Positions 24,083 to 33,618 of a stretch of DNA of 36,380 nucleotides are shown piece by piece. The position numbers and the translations under genes were made by a program. The notes below the pieces were generated by a model, which saw nothing but the letters and a program-made list of their open reading frames with translations, was not told the DNA's origin and made no database searches. This stretch comes from Alphaproteobacteria bacterium (GTDB taxonomy: Bacteria; Pseudomonadota; Alphaproteobacteria; SHVP01), in the NCBI GenBank assembly GCA_009694165.1, contig SHVP01000016.1, forward strand, positions 1-36,380, in the 5' to 3' direction. Positions within the stretch are counted from its first letter, which is position 1. Every line of letters begins with the position of its first letter.

Positions 24083-26746
24083 ATGACCCTAGCCAAGACG
24101 TACGCCCCCAAAGAATTCGAAGGCCCCCACTATCGGCGCTGGGAGGAAACCGGCCATTTCGCCGCCGGCCGCCGCAACGCCGCCAAGCCATACACGATCG
24201 TCATCCCGCCGCCCAATGTGACCGGATCGCTGCACATGGGCCATGCGCTCAACAATACGCTGCAGGACGTGCTCATTCGCTTCGAGCGCATGCGCGGTCG
24301 CGACGCGTTGTGGCAACCGGGGACCGATCACGCCGGCATCGCGACCCAAATGGTGGTCGAGCGCCAACTCGACGGCGAAGGCAAGCGGCGCACCGACATG
24401 AGCCGCGATGCCTTCGTTGCCCGCGTCTGGAAGTGGAAGGAACAATCGGGCGGCACGATCCTCAACCAGCTGAAGCGGCTGGGGGCGTCGTGCGACTGGG
24501 CGCGTGAGCGCTTCACCATGGATGACGGGCTGTCACGCGCCGTCACCAAGGTCTTCGTCGAACTCTTCAAGCAAGGCCTCATCTACAAGGACAAGCGGCT
24601 GGTCAACTGGGACCCGAAGCTGCTGACGGCGATTTCCGACCTCGAGGTCGAGTCGCGCTCGGTGAAGGGGCACCTCTGGCATATCCGCTACCCGCTCGAG
24701 GGGCAACCGGGACGCTTCATTACCGTGGCGACGACGCGTCCCGAGACCATGTTGGGCGACACGGCCGTCGCCGTGCATCCCGACGACGAGCGCTACAAGG
24801 GTCTGGTGGGCAGGAGTGCGGTGCTGCCGTTGGTCGGTCGCCGGATCCCGATCATTGCCGATGCCTATGCCGATCCGGAACACGGCTCGGGCGCGGTGAA
24901 GATCACGCCCGGTCACGACTTCAACGACTTCGAGGTCGGCAAACGCCATGGACTCGCCATCGTCAACATCTTCGATCAACGCGCCCGCTTGAACGACGGC
25001 GTCCCGGCAGCCTATCGCGGCCTCGATCGCTTCAAGGCGCGCGATCAGGTCGTGGCCGAGCTCACCGAGCTCGGCTTGATCGAGAAGATCGAACCGATCG
25101 AGCACTCGCTGCCCTATGGCGATCGGTCCGGCGTGGTGATCGAGCCGTGGCTGACCGAGCAATGGTACGTCGACGCCAAGACCCTCGCGGGTCCGGCTAT
25201 TCGCGCGGTCGAAACCGGCCAGGTCGTGTTCGTACCGCGGCAATGGGAGAACACTTACTTCGAATGGATGCGCAACATCCAGCCCTGGTGCATCTCGCGC
25301 CAACTCTGGTGGGGACACCAGATTCCGGCCTGGTACGGGCCTGACGGCAAGGTGTTCGTCGAGATGAGCGAGGACGAGGCGCTGACCGCGGCCAAGCTTC
25401 ACTACGGCCGCGAGACCCGGCTCGAACGCGACGGCGACGTGCTCGACACCTGGTTTTCCTCGGCGCTGTGGCCGTTCTCGACTTTGGGCTGGCCCGACCG
25501 TACGGCAATGCTCGAGCGGCACTATCCGACCGATACGCTGGTCACCGGCTTCGACATCATCTTCTTCTGGGTCGCCCGTATGGTGATGATGGGCCTTCAC
25601 TTCATGGGCGAGGCTCCCTTTCGCACCGTCTACGTGCACGCGTTGGTGCGCGACGAAAAGGGCCAGAAGATGTCGAAATCCAAGGGCAACATCATCGACC
25701 CCTTGGAGCTGATCGAGACCTATGGCGCCGACGCGCTGCGCTTCACCCTGGCTGCGATGGCGGCGCAGGGCCGCGACATCAAGCTGGCCAAGGGTCGGGT
25801 CGAGGGCTACCGCAATTTCGCGACCAAGCTATGGAATGCGGCGCGCTTTCTCGAACTTAACGTCAGTCTGCTGCAGCCGACCTTTGACCCGGCCGTCGTC
25901 CGCCACGTTCACAACCGCTGGATCGTCGGCGAAGTGGCAAAGGCCGGTCAGCGGGTGACCGAGGCGATTCAGGGCTACAAGTTCAACGAGGCCGCCGAAG
26001 CGATCTATCATTTCGTCTGGGATCGTTATTGCGACTGGTATCTGGAATTGATCAAGCCCTCGCTCATCGGGGGCGACGCGCTGGCCCAGGAAGAGACCAG
26101 GGCGACCGCTGCTTGGACGTTCTCCCAGGTGTTGCACCTGCTGCATCCCTTTATGCCATTTCTCACCGAAGAGCTGTGGCAAAAGCTGGTGCAGGCAAGT
26201 CCGGTGCCCGATCAACAGGACCTGGTGGTCCGCCCGTGGCCCGATTTCTCGGCCCAGCCGATCGATGAAGAGGCCGCGGGCGAGATCGATTGGGTGATCC
26301 GGCTGGTCGGCGCTGTGCGCGCCGTGCGGGCCGAAATGAATGTTCCTGCCGGGGCCAAAATCACTTTGACGCTGCGGGGGGCCAATCGCGAGTCGACCCG
26401 GCGCTTGGCCGCTCACAACGAATCGATTTTGCGACTGGCGCGCTTGTCGTCGGCCGACCTGTCCGATGCGGTGCCGAAGGGGGCGGTGCAGATGGTCCTG
26501 GACGAGGCGATGATCGTACTGCCACTCGCCGGGATCGTGGATCTGGCAGCGGAACGGACCCGGCTCGAGCGTGAGCGGCAGAAGGCCGACGTTGAGATCG
26601 CCAAGATCGATGCCAAGCTGGCCGACAGCCAATTCCTGTCGCGGGCGCCCGAGCACGTGGTCGAAGAGCAACACAGTCGCCGGGCCGATCAAGTGGCGGC
26701 GCGGGCCAAGCTTGGCCAGGCGCTGGAGCGAATCGGTTCCGGCTAG
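24083..26746 (+). CDS. valS: Valyl-tRNA synthetase
   Basis: The 887-residue protein has the full class Ia architecture. HIGH motif HMGH is at 51-54 in [16 protein letters not shown]. The editing (CP1) domain includes [16 protein letters not shown] and [19 protein letters not shown]. The KMSKS motif is at 529-533, followed by [19 protein letters not shown]. The anticodon-binding domain and a C-terminal coiled coil ([20 protein letters not shown] onward) complete it. It charges tRNA-Val and edits threonine mischarging. The ATG at 24083 is used because [17 protein letters not shown] matches the usual start; a GTG at 24059 is less likely. In related genomes it directly follows popZ. Confidence 0.97.
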   Translation: MTLAKTYAPKEFEGPHYRRWEETGHFAAGRRNAAKPYTIVIPPPNVTGSLHMGHALNNTLQDVLIRFERMRGRDALWQPGTDHAGIATQMVVERQLDGEGKRRTDMSRDAFVARVWKWKEQSGGTILNQLKRLGASCDWARERFTMDDGLSRAVTKVFVELFKQGLIYKDKRLVNWDPKLLTAISDLEVESRSVKGHLWHIRYPLEGQPGRFITVATTRPETMLGDTAVAVHPDDERYKGLVGRSAVLPLVGRRIPIIADAYADPEHGSGAVKITPGHDFNDFEVGKRHGLAIVNIFDQRARLNDGVPAAYRGLDRFKARDQVVAELTELGLIEKIEPIEHSLPYGDRSGVVIEPWLTEQWYVDAKTLAGPAIRAVETGQVVFVPRQWENTYFEWMRNIQPWCISRQLWWGHQIPAWYGPDGKVFVEMSEDEALTAAKLHYGRETRLERDGDVLDTWFSSALWPFSTLGWPDRTAMLERHYPTDTLVTGFDIIFFWVARMVMMGLHFMGEAPFRTVYVHALVRDEKGQKMSKSKGNIIDPLELIETYGADALRFTLAAMAAQGRDIKLAKGRVEGYRNFATKLWNAARFLELNVSLLQPTFDPAVVRHVHNRWIVGEVAKAGQRVTEAIQGYKFNEAAEAIYHFVWDRYCDWYLELIKPSLIGGDALAQEETRATAAWTFSQVLHLLHPFMPFLTEELWQKLVQASPVPDQQDLVVRPWPDFSAQPIDEEAAGEIDWVIRLVGAVRAVRAEMNVPAGAKITLTLRGANRESTRRLAAHNESILRLARLSSADLSDAVPKGAVQMVLDEAMIVLPLAGIVDLAAERTRLERERQKADVEIAKIDAKLADSQFLSRAPEHVVEEQHSRRADQVAARAKLGQALERIGSG

Positions 26747-26775
26747 GATCATTGGCCGCCGAAGGGACAAAATCC

Positions 26776-27471
26776 GTGCAGCACAAGACGTTTCGCGGCT
26801 TCATCCGCTACGCGACGACGGACGGCGGCGAGAGCGGGCGCGAGTGGTTCACCGTCACTGTCCAGGGCAACGGTCACCGCACGTTCCGCTCGTTGATCGA
26901 GTACGACCAGTTGGGCATGTTGCGCGACGTCACGCACAGTGCCGACGAGCGCTTCCGGCCCCTAGACGCGTTCGTCCGCCAGACCAAGCACGACCGCTTT
27001 ATGGGGTCGATGTGGTTCCGCTTCAGCGAACATCTGGCTGAGGCTGAAGGCTTGACGGCGGGCGAGGGCAGGGTCTCGCAGCGCTGGCCTACCGCAGAGT
27101 GGACGCCGATCCTTTGTTCGCATTCGTTGATCGCCGACTTCTGGCATGTCGCCGCCTACGACTTGAAAGGGCCGCGGCGGCAGGAGGTGAGGGGACGATT
27201 GTCGACCTCCGAACATCCGTTGGGGGACTCGGGGCCACGGCTCTGCATCGGCCTCGAACCCAACACGATCTCGCCCGTTGCGGTGATGGAATATGCCGGC
27301 GACCATCGCATCTCGGTACCGGCTGGCACGTTTGACTGCATCCGCGTCGACGTCGTGCGCCGCCAGGGGCCGCCGGTCGAGTTCTACACCACCCGAGACG
27401 ATTATCTGCCCATCCTGTGCAAGGCGGATTTCGTCGGCTCGCGCTACGAACTGGTGCGCCTCGAACGCTGA
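26776..27471 (+). CDS. Conserved hypothetical protein
   Basis: The protein has 231 residues from GTG 26776 (GAAGGG 9 bp upstream); a TTG at 26752 is possible. I do not recognise the family with certainty. The second half, EYAGDHRISVPAGTFDCIRVDVV followed by VEFYTTRDDYLPILCKADF (both written in part), resembles beta-rich DUF3108-like domains that follow a 'made-of-equivalent-strands' pattern. There is no signal peptide or membrane segment, and the protein is rich in aromatic residues and charged turns. It lies 29 bp after valS and may be cotranscribed with it. Confidence 0.75.
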   Translation: MQHKTFRGFIRYATTDGGESGREWFTVTVQGNGHRTFRSLIEYDQLGMLRDVTHSADERFRPLDAFVRQTKHDRFMGSMWFRFSEHLAEAEGLTAGEGRVSQRWPTAEWTPILCSHSLIADFWHVAAYDLKGPRRQEVRGRLSTSEHPLGDSGPRLCIGLEPNTISPVAVMEYAGDHRISVPAGTFDCIRVDVVRRQGPPVEFYTTRDDYLPILCKADFVGSRYELVRLER

Positions 27472-27582
27472 CCCCGGACCGGCCGAGCCATCGCGGTCTT
27501 GAGATCGGCGCTCACCAATGACAGGCTAAGCCGCCGGTCGTTCGATCGGTGATTTGGTTCCCTCACAAGAGGCCGTCCACCG

Positions 27583-28443
27583 ATGTCCCGACCGCATTGC
27601 GTGTTCATTCAGGCTCAAGACCTGCCATGGCTCGAGGGCCTGCCCGGCGGTATCCGCCCCAACGTCCAATCGCGGACGCTCTCGCTTGACGATGCGGACG
27701 GGTCCACGACGCTGCTCGTGCGCTACCCCAAGGGCTGGCGGCGCGGCGGACCGGAATATATCGGCGCGGCCGAAGAGATGCTGGTGCTCGACGGGGCGCT
27801 GGTGATCAACGGCGAGCGATACGAACAGGGGCATTTTGCCTATTTGCCCGCCGGCTATGTTCGCATCGAGTCCTGGTCGCCGCTCGGCGCGGTGGTTTAC
27901 ACCGCCCTGTCGGGCCCGGCGGTTCCCCTACCCGGCGCCCGCCCGCAGGGCTACGACGGCCGGCTCCTGGTCGCCCACGTCGATTCGCACAAACTTGCAT
28001 GGACTGACGAGGGCGTCGATCCGCGCTTCAACAAAGTTCCGAAGATGAAGCGTTTGCGCACCGATCCCTACACCAGGGAGACGTCGTTCTTGTTTACCAT
28101 GCCGGGTCCCCGCGTCCCCGTCGGCCAGCCGCCGCGGCCGCAGCTCACCCATTCGATGATCGAAGAGATCTTCTGCATCGAGGGCGACAATATTTGGGGC
28201 GACGCCGGTTGGATGGGCCCGGGTGGCTACGCCTGGTGGCGCGAACGCGAATACCACGGTCCCAACGGGACGCATGGCGGCTTCGTCCTCTACGTCCGCA
28301 CCATCAACGGTCCGCTCGAGAACTTTTTCGACGGTCCCAAGCGCTCGCTGGCCGTTCCCCATCCGCCCTATACGCCGCGACTCCCGGATTCGATGCGGGC
28401 CTGGGCGAGGCCATGGGACCAATCGACTAAGACTCCTTTCTAG
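27583..28443 (+). CDS. Double-cupin domain protein (ChrR-like / DUF4437 type)
   Basis: The 286-residue cytosolic protein has two cupin domains. The first spans about residues 30-115 (LLVRYPKGWRRGGPEYIGAAEEMLVLDGAL, written in pieces: LLVRYPKGW then EEMLVLDGALVINGERY, then GHFAYLPAGY). The second covers about 165-260, with HSMIEEIFCIEGD and GPGGYAWWREREYHGPNGTH. The second cupin keeps His/Glu positions that could bind metal; the first has Glu but few His. Similar proteins are dioxygenases or anti-sigma-like sensors, but no sigma factor gene is adjacent. The ATG at 27583 is the first in the frame. Substrate unknown. Confidence 0.8.
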   Translation: MSRPHCVFIQAQDLPWLEGLPGGIRPNVQSRTLSLDDADGSTTLLVRYPKGWRRGGPEYIGAAEEMLVLDGALVINGERYEQGHFAYLPAGYVRIESWSPLGAVVYTALSGPAVPLPGARPQGYDGRLLVAHVDSHKLAWTDEGVDPRFNKVPKMKRLRTDPYTRETSFLFTMPGPRVPVGQPPRPQLTHSMIEEIFCIEGDNIWGDAGWMGPGGYAWWREREYHGPNGTHGGFVLYVRTINGPLENFFDGPKRSLAVPHPPYTPRLPDSMRAWARPWDQSTKTPF

Positions 28444-28500
28444 CCGAACCGCCGGCATGGTGTTACCCGCGCGGCCGCCTCACGCGGCGACCCAGCAGCC

Positions 28501-29109
28501 GTGAAAGCTCATCGGCAAGTGATGAGCGAGGTGGGCGCGCGCCACAGCCAACTGGCTGGGTTTTCGGCTGGCTGGGACGACGACCGCGGCCGGCTCACCA
28601 TTCGCCGCGGCGGGTGGCAGATGGCGATCGGTCGGCCCGCAGTGGCGGGCGAGCGGATGGCGATCGAGGACGCGCTCGTTACGGCGATGGCGGCGCCGGC
28701 CGCGAGCCCGATCCGCCTGGTCGGTGTGCCCGGCGTATCGCTGTCGGATTACCCGGCGGCCCTGGTCTCGATCGTGTCGTTGTCGTCGCTGCGCGATCTC
28801 GAGGCGATCACCGGGACGCCCTGCGATGGGCGACGCTTTCGCGCCAATCTCTATGTCGATGGGTGGGAGCCGTGGGCCGAGGTCGGGTGGTCCGACCGCA
28901 CGTTGGCGCTTGGCACGCTTGTCTTGCGCCTAGTCGGACCGATCGAGCGCTGTGCGGCGACCACCGTCAACCCTGATACCGGTAGCCGCGACGTCGATGT
29001 CCTCGCCGCCATGCAGCGGCGCACCGGACGGATCGATTGCGGCATGTTCGCCGAGGTGGTCGAAGGTAGATCCCTTTCGCTGGGCTACGAAGTCCAGGCC
29101 GCGCCATGA
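28501..29109 (+). CDS. MOSC-domain protein lacking the usual N-terminal part
   Basis: The protein has 202 residues from a GTG at 28501. The C-terminal half is a clear MOSC domain: GRRFRANLYVDGWEPWAEVG, then RTLALGTLVLRLVGPIERCA with ATTVNPDTGSRDVD, including the conserved Cys that binds the molybdenum cofactor in mARC/YcbX-type proteins. The normal N-terminal MOSC_N beta barrel (about 60-80 residues with a YPVKG-type start) is missing, and the protein opens inside that barrel (QLAGFSAGWDDDRGRLTIRR). No such segment is seen in the 57 bp upstream. It may be a shortened but live gene or a 5'-truncated remnant. Confidence 0.75.
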   Translation: MKAHRQVMSEVGARHSQLAGFSAGWDDDRGRLTIRRGGWQMAIGRPAVAGERMAIEDALVTAMAAPAASPIRLVGVPGVSLSDYPAALVSIVSLSSLRDLEAITGTPCDGRRFRANLYVDGWEPWAEVGWSDRTLALGTLVLRLVGPIERCAATTVNPDTGSRDVDVLAAMQRRTGRIDCGMFAEVVEGRSLSLGYEVQAAP

Positions 29110-29269
29110 CTTCATCGGACCCGGGGGTTGTGAGCGGCCGATGGTCCGCCGCTGGTTATCCTGCCGCTATGGCTGCCGGCGACATTCTCGCCATGCGCGT
29201 GGCGATCTTCGGTCTTGGCGTCGCGCTTCCCTGGGGCAGCGCAGGTGCCCGGCAGGCCAGGATGATCCC

Positions 29270-29755
29270 CTAGTCGCGGGCCCGCGCCGTGATATCCCGT
29301 TGGTAGGCACGGATCGCGTCGGGCCATCGCGACTTGATGTAGGCGAGCACGGCCCAAATCTGATCGTCGCCTAGTTGATTGGCAAAGCCGGGCATGTCGC
29401 TCTGGTAACCGCGCCCGGCATAGACCTGCGGTCCGAACTTGGTCAGGGCGAACAACTGGCCGTCGGAGTGGTGCCAAGTGTGTCCGCCCTCGTCGTGCGG
29501 TGGCGCCGGCAGACGACCACTCGCCTTGGGCGCCTGCCAGTCGCGTTCGCCCTCGAGATCGCGGCCATGGCAGGAGAGACAATGGCGGGCGTAGAGCTCG
29601 CGGCCCTGGGCGACGAACGGCGGGTTGCCGGGGTCGGCCCGGCCGCGGCCGCTGTCCGGCCAGATCAGATAGAGGAGCGCCGCCACCGCTGGCACGCCGA
29701 TTCCCAGACCGGCAAAGAACCACCATTTCCGCCGCGATCGGGGTCGTTCGAGCAT
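29270..29755 (-). CDS. Membrane-anchored c-type cytochrome
   Basis: The 161-residue protein has an N-terminal membrane anchor (about residues 11-32, WWFFAGLGIGVPAVAALLYL) and a single cytochrome c fold. The heme motif CLSCH places Cys59, Cys62 and His63, and the probable axial methionine is Met121 in SDMPGF. The rest, GRELYARHC and DDQIWAVLAYIKSRWP, is standard for class I cytochromes. It would carry electrons on the periplasmic face of the inner membrane. It is divergent from ilvD and has no oxidase genes nearby, so its partner is unknown. Similar proteins are often annotated as cytochrome c family or c-type biogenesis-linked. Confidence 0.9.
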   Translation of the reverse strand: MLERPRSRRKWWFFAGLGIGVPAVAALLYLIWPDSGRGRADPGNPPFVAQGRELYARHCLSCHGRDLEGERDWQAPKASGRLPAPPHDEGGHTWHHSDGQLFALTKFGPQVYAGRGYQSDMPGFANQLGDDQIWAVLAYIKSRWPDAIRAYQRDITARARD

Positions 29756-29798
29756 CCCGCCAATCTAGGTTTTTTACGCCAAAACGTGCTATGGAAAG

Positions 29799-29807
29799 TT
29801 ATCCACA
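29799..29807 (+). promoter_or_regulatory. Perfect DnaA-box 9-mer upstream of ilvD
   Basis: TTATCCACA matches the strong DnaA box consensus exactly and lies in the 100-bp divergent region between the cytochrome gene and ilvD. It is a single box with no AT-rich unwinding region, so it is not an origin. It could be a regulatory or titration site, or chance. Confidence 0.35.
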
Positions 29808-29855
29808 GGCCCCCGTCAGACAGGTCGGCCAGTCAAAAAGAAACGGGAGGAAACG

Positions 29856-31580
29856 ATGGACGCCAAAGTCTTCGACAAATCCAAATTGCCGAGTCGGCAC
29901 GTCACCGTCGGGCCGTCGCGGGCGCCCCACCGGTCCTACTATTACGCGATGGGCCTCACCCAGGCCGACATCGACAAGCCGTTCGTCGGCGTGGCTACGA
30001 CCTGGAACGAGGCCGCGCCATGCAACATCACGCTGGCACGCCAGGCCCAGGCCGCAAAGAAGGGCGTCACCCGCAGCGGCGGCACGCCGCGCGAATTCAC
30101 CACCATCACTGTGACCGATGGGCTCGCCATGGGCCACGACGGCATGAAGTCGTCGCTGGTTTCGCGTGAAGTGATCGCCGATTCGGTCGAACTTACCATG
30201 CGCGGCCACTGCTACGACGCGCTCGTCGGTCTCGCGGGCTGCGACAAGTCGCTGCCCGGTTTGATGATGGCGATGGTGCGCCTCAACGTCCCCTCGGTGT
30301 TCCTCTACGGTGGCTCGATCCTCCCCGGCCGGTTCCGCGGCAAGGACGTGACGGTCGTCGACGTGTTCGAGGCGGTTGGTCAATACCAGGCCGGCAAGCT
30401 CGATTTGCAGTCGTTGTACGAGCTGGAGGGCGTGGCCTGTCCGTCCGCCGGCTCGTGCGGCGGGCAGTTTACGGCCAACACCATGGCCTGCGTGTCCGAG
30501 GCGATCGGGCTGGCGCTGCCCGGCTCCTCGGGGGCGCCGGCGCCCTACGAATCGCGAGACGAATTCGCCGAAGCCTCCGGCGACGCGGTGATGAATCTGC
30601 TGCAGCTCAATCTACGTCCGCGCGATATCGTCACGCGCAAGGCCCTCGAAAACGCCGCGACCGTGGTCGCCGCGTCGGGCGGCTCGACCAACGCCGCGCT
30701 GCATCTGCCGGCGATCGCGCATGAATGCGGGATCGATTTCGATCTTCACGCGGTGGCGGCGATTTTCAAACGGACGCCCTACATCGCCGATCTCAAGCCG
30801 GGCGGCCGCTACGTCGCGAAGGACATGTACGAGGCGGGCGGGGTCCCGATCCTGATGCGGACGCTGCTCGACGGCGGCTTCCTGCACGGCGACTGCATCA
30901 CCGTGACCGGCAAGACGGTGGCCGAGAATCTCAAGAGCGTGGTCTTTCCGACCGGCCAGGACGTGATCCGACCGGTTTCGCAGCCATTGTCGCCCACTGG
31001 CGGCGTCGTCGGCCTGCGCGGCAACCTTTCGCCGCAGGGTGCGATCGTCAAGGTCGCCGGCATGAAGCGGCTGCAATTTGCGGGTCCGGCCCGGTGCTTC
31101 GATTCGGAAGAAGCATGCTTCGCCGCGGTCCAGGAGAAGAAATACTGGGCTGGCGACGTTCTTGTCATCCGCTATGAAGGACCGCGCGGCGGTCCCGGCA
31201 TGCGCGAGATGTTGTCGACGACGGCCGCCATCTACGGCCAGGGCATGGGCGAGAAGGTGGCGCTCATCACCGACGGTCGTTTCTCGGGCGCGACGCGCGG
31301 GTTCTGCATCGGCCATGTCGGTCCGGAAGCAGCGGTCGGCGGACCGATCGCGCTGCTGCGCGACGGCGATGTGATCCGCATCGACGCCGACAACGGGACG
31401 CTCAGCGTCGATGTCTCCGACGCGGAACTGGCCGAGCGGCGCAAGGCGTGGAAACCGCGCCGGACCAACTACCAGTCGGGGGCGCTCTACAAGTATGCGG
31501 TCACGGTCGGCGACGCCGAGAAGGGGGCGGTGACGCATCCCGGCGCCCAGGCCGAGACCCACGTCTACGCCGACCTCTAG
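29856..31580 (+). CDS. ilvD: Dihydroxy-acid dehydratase
   Basis: The 574-residue enzyme catalyses dehydration of 2,3-dihydroxy acids in valine, leucine and isoleucine synthesis. The three cluster-ligating cysteine contexts are visible: PCNITL (Cys56), GCDKS (Cys129) and [15 protein letters not shown] (Cys202), with the third ligand typical of [2Fe-2S]-type IlvD proteins. The C-terminal part keeps [20 protein letters not shown] and [20 protein letters not shown]. The ATG at 29856 has a strong GGGAGG at good spacing. Length is normal. It is transcribed away from the cytochrome gene and is followed by an unknown gene 38 bp downstream. Confidence 0.96.
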   Translation: MDAKVFDKSKLPSRHVTVGPSRAPHRSYYYAMGLTQADIDKPFVGVATTWNEAAPCNITLARQAQAAKKGVTRSGGTPREFTTITVTDGLAMGHDGMKSSLVSREVIADSVELTMRGHCYDALVGLAGCDKSLPGLMMAMVRLNVPSVFLYGGSILPGRFRGKDVTVVDVFEAVGQYQAGKLDLQSLYELEGVACPSAGSCGGQFTANTMACVSEAIGLALPGSSGAPAPYESRDEFAEASGDAVMNLLQLNLRPRDIVTRKALENAATVVAASGGSTNAALHLPAIAHECGIDFDLHAVAAIFKRTPYIADLKPGGRYVAKDMYEAGGVPILMRTLLDGGFLHGDCITVTGKTVAENLKSVVFPTGQDVIRPVSQPLSPTGGVVGLRGNLSPQGAIVKVAGMKRLQFAGPARCFDSEEACFAAVQEKKYWAGDVLVIRYEGPRGGPGMREMLSTTAAIYGQGMGEKVALITDGRFSGATRGFCIGHVGPEAAVGGPIALLRDGDVIRIDADNGTLSVDVSDAELAERRKAWKPRRTNYQSGALYKYAVTVGDAEKGAVTHPGAQAETHVYADL

Positions 31581-31618
31581 CGGCGGCGCGGAAAGAAGGT
31601 CAAGGGGCGCGCGTCGTG

Positions 31619-32089
31619 ATGCGACCATTCCAGCGACGGGTTCGCGTTCAGGTGGTTCCCAAATTGGCGGTGCCGGTGGGCGCCGAGGCGCTGGCGCTCG
31701 GCGACAATCCGGCGGACGTCAGTCGCGTTCCCGGTCAGGCGCTGGAGCGGTCGGGCCTCTGCCTGATGATCGTCAATGCCGGGATCGAACCGGTGGTGGT
31801 GGTCGAGATCGGACTAATGGGGCGATTTGGCTGTCTGCGCATCACTATGCGTGAACCGCTGTTGCATGACCGCGGCGGTTGGCCGCGCCACCTCGAGCCG
31901 GGGGAGTCCGTCATTGCCTATTTTGCCTCGCGGGTTCGCCACCACGAGGTGCTGAGCCAGATGCGCCAGGCCTTCGCCACGACCGAAGACGGCGTCAATT
32001 GGATCGGTGCAAGCCCGGCCTTGCGCTACTTCGTGCGTGCCTTTCCCCGCTCGCAGGGTCGTTCGCGGCGCTTCGGATTCGCCCGGTGA
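31619..32089 (+). CDS. Hypothetical protein
   Basis: The protein has 156 residues from ATG 31619; a GTG directly before it (31616) is possible. I do not recognise it. It has no signal peptide or membrane span, and alternates beta-like and charged segments (VRVQVVPKLAVPVGAEALAL, GLCLMIVNAGIEPVVVVEIG, HLEPGESVIAYFAS). The phrase VNAGIEPVVVVEIGL followed by LLHDRGGWPRHLEPGES looks like an immunoglobulin-like or PilZ-like beta fold, but that is only an impression. It is 38 bp after ilvD. Its stop TGA overlaps the GTG of the next gene (GTGA), so the two are translationally coupled. Confidence 0.7.
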   Translation: MRPFQRRVRVQVVPKLAVPVGAEALALGDNPADVSRVPGQALERSGLCLMIVNAGIEPVVVVEIGLMGRFGCLRITMREPLLHDRGGWPRHLEPGESVIAYFASRVRHHEVLSQMRQAFATTEDGVNWIGASPALRYFVRAFPRSQGRSRRFGFAR

Positions 32090-32649
32090 ACCCGCCGGCG
32101 GCGCCACCGCAGCGTCCGCCGGGGCGCCGCTTCGGGATGCCGCGGCGCAACTGGTGGTTTTTTCTCGTCCTGATTGCGGGGCTGTTCATCTGGCAGATGC
32201 AGACCGGCAATCGCCCGGTTACCAGCCCGTTCGACCTGCGCACCTATTCCCAGGCTGACGTCGACGCGGCGCGTTCGATGTTGGTGCTCGGGTTGACGGC
32301 CGTGACCCTGCCGCAAACCTGTGCCCGCGACCATCAGGCCTACGAGTCGGAGGCGTCGTGGAAGACGGTCATCGACGGGTGGAACGACCGCAACGAGCAG
32401 GTGGTGCAGACGGTGGTCAAGGTGCTGGAGGACAGCGGCGCCAGTCGTGGACGAGGGGCGATCGAGGACGAGGCCAAAGGTCGGGTCCAGGGGATGCTGG
32501 CGGAATGGCGTGGCGAGGAGCGGAGGCGATGCCGGCAGTTCCTGGACGAACTGTCCGGCGGCGCCTGGGATTTCGGCCGCCACTCCGACACGATCGAGCC
32601 GACTGCGATCCTGCGTATCGCCGCCGACAAGGACAACCGTCGCCACTAG
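32086..32649 (+). CDS. Hypothetical single-pass membrane protein
   Basis: The protein has 187 residues from GTG 32086, whose last bases overlap the previous stop; an ATG at 32137 (MPRRNWWFF) is an alternative. A proline-rich cytoplasmic start (NPPAAPPQRPPGRRFGMPRR) precedes one membrane helix (WWFFLVLIAGLFIWQMQ). The rest is a helical, charged domain, with Cys in LPQTCARDHQAYESE and RRRCRQFLDEL, that would lie outside the membrane by the positive-inside rule. I recognise no family. Together with the preceding gene it forms a coupled pair of unknown function. Confidence 0.7.
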   Translation: MNPPAAPPQRPPGRRFGMPRRNWWFFLVLIAGLFIWQMQTGNRPVTSPFDLRTYSQADVDAARSMLVLGLTAVTLPQTCARDHQAYESEASWKTVIDGWNDRNEQVVQTVVKVLEDSGASRGRGAIEDEAKGRVQGMLAEWRGEERRRCRQFLDELSGGAWDFGRHSDTIEPTAILRIAADKDNRRH

Positions 32650-32734
32650 GTGCGGTTCAGGCGGTACAGGAGTACGACGAGGTGAGCGTTGGGGCGGAAC
32701 AGCCGCGGGGTCAGGGGAGATGAATAGTGCGCGG

Positions 32735-33514
32735 TCACTCCTCGATCTCGCACCAGACGGGAACGTGGTCTGAGGGTTGCTTGAGCCCGCGCAGGGCGCG
32801 GTCGATGCCGACGCGCGTCAGCCGATCGGCCACCGTGGGCGACAACAGCAGGTGATCGATGCGGATGCCGCGCCCCTTTTCCCAGGCGCCGCCTTGGTAG
32901 TCATAATAGCTGTACGCCTGGGTCAGATCGGGATTGAGGGCGCGGAACGCCTCGGTCACCCCCATGTGCAGCACCTCGCGAAACAGGGCGCGGGCTTCCG
33001 GCCGGCAGACGGCGTCATCGACGAAGGCGCGCGCGTCGTAGGCGTCGATGTCTTGCGGGCAGAGGTTGTAGTCGCCGCCTAACAAGAATGGCTGATCCTC
33101 GCGCAGCAATGCGCCGACGTGGTCGCGGAAGGCCCGCATCCACGCGAGCTTGTAGGCGAATTTGTCCGAGTCGATCGGATTTCCGTTCGGCAGGTAGAGA
33201 GTTGCGATGCGGATATCGGCGATGGTCGCTTCGAGGTAGCGCGCCTGCTCGTCGGCAAATCCCGGCAGGCCCTTGACGACAGCGGTCAGTGGTCGCTTCG
33301 ACAGAATGGCCACGCCGTTATAGGTGCGCTGGCCGTATGTATGGATGCGGTAGTCGAGGCTCTCTATTTCGAGCGCCGGAAACTGATCGTCGCCTATTTT
33401 CGTTTCCTGCAGCAGGACGACGTCGGGTGCGGCTTGGCGCAGGTAGTCGAGCAGGTGGCCGACGCGCACCTTGATCGAATTGACGTTCCAGGTCGCGACT
33501 TTCAACACGGGCAA
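32735..33514 (-). CDS. xthA: Exodeoxyribonuclease III
   Basis: The 259-residue protein starts MPVLKVATWNVNSIKVRVGH. Catalytic motifs of the ExoIII/AP endonuclease family are all present: LLQETKIGDDQF (Glu37 binds the metal), the tyrosine region LYLPNGNPIDSDKFAYKLAW, FLLGGDYNLCPQDIDAYD and the terminal SDHVPVWCEI with catalytic His. It nicks DNA at abasic sites in base excision repair and degrades duplex ends. Length is normal. It is followed, on the opposite side, by the erpA-like gene 104 bp upstream on the same strand, a pairing common in alphaproteobacteria. A DNA glycosylase that would feed this pathway is encoded at 7963-8490. Confidence 0.95.
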   Translation of the reverse strand: MPVLKVATWNVNSIKVRVGHLLDYLRQAAPDVVLLQETKIGDDQFPALEIESLDYRIHTYGQRTYNGVAILSKRPLTAVVKGLPGFADEQARYLEATIADIRIATLYLPNGNPIDSDKFAYKLAWMRAFRDHVGALLREDQPFLLGGDYNLCPQDIDAYDARAFVDDAVCRPEARALFREVLHMGVTEAFRALNPDLTQAYSYYDYQGGAWEKGRGIRIDHLLLSPTVADRLTRVGIDRALRGLKQPSDHVPVWCEIEE

Positions 33515-33618
33515 CGGGTCTCCGGCGCCGGGCGGCGACGCAACGACGGTTGCGCCGATCTGGCGCCGCGCACCTTAGCGAAAGCAGCGGGCGGAAGGGA
33601 GCGGAAAGAGCGCTCGGG

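Noticed and set aside
29110..29269. Small plus-strand frame starting MAAGDILAMRVAIFGLGVAL as a secreted peptide
   Set aside because: It is about 33 codons with no clear ribosome-binding site or homology, and ends at the neighbouring gene's stop region. It may be a remnant signal peptide, but this cannot be supported.
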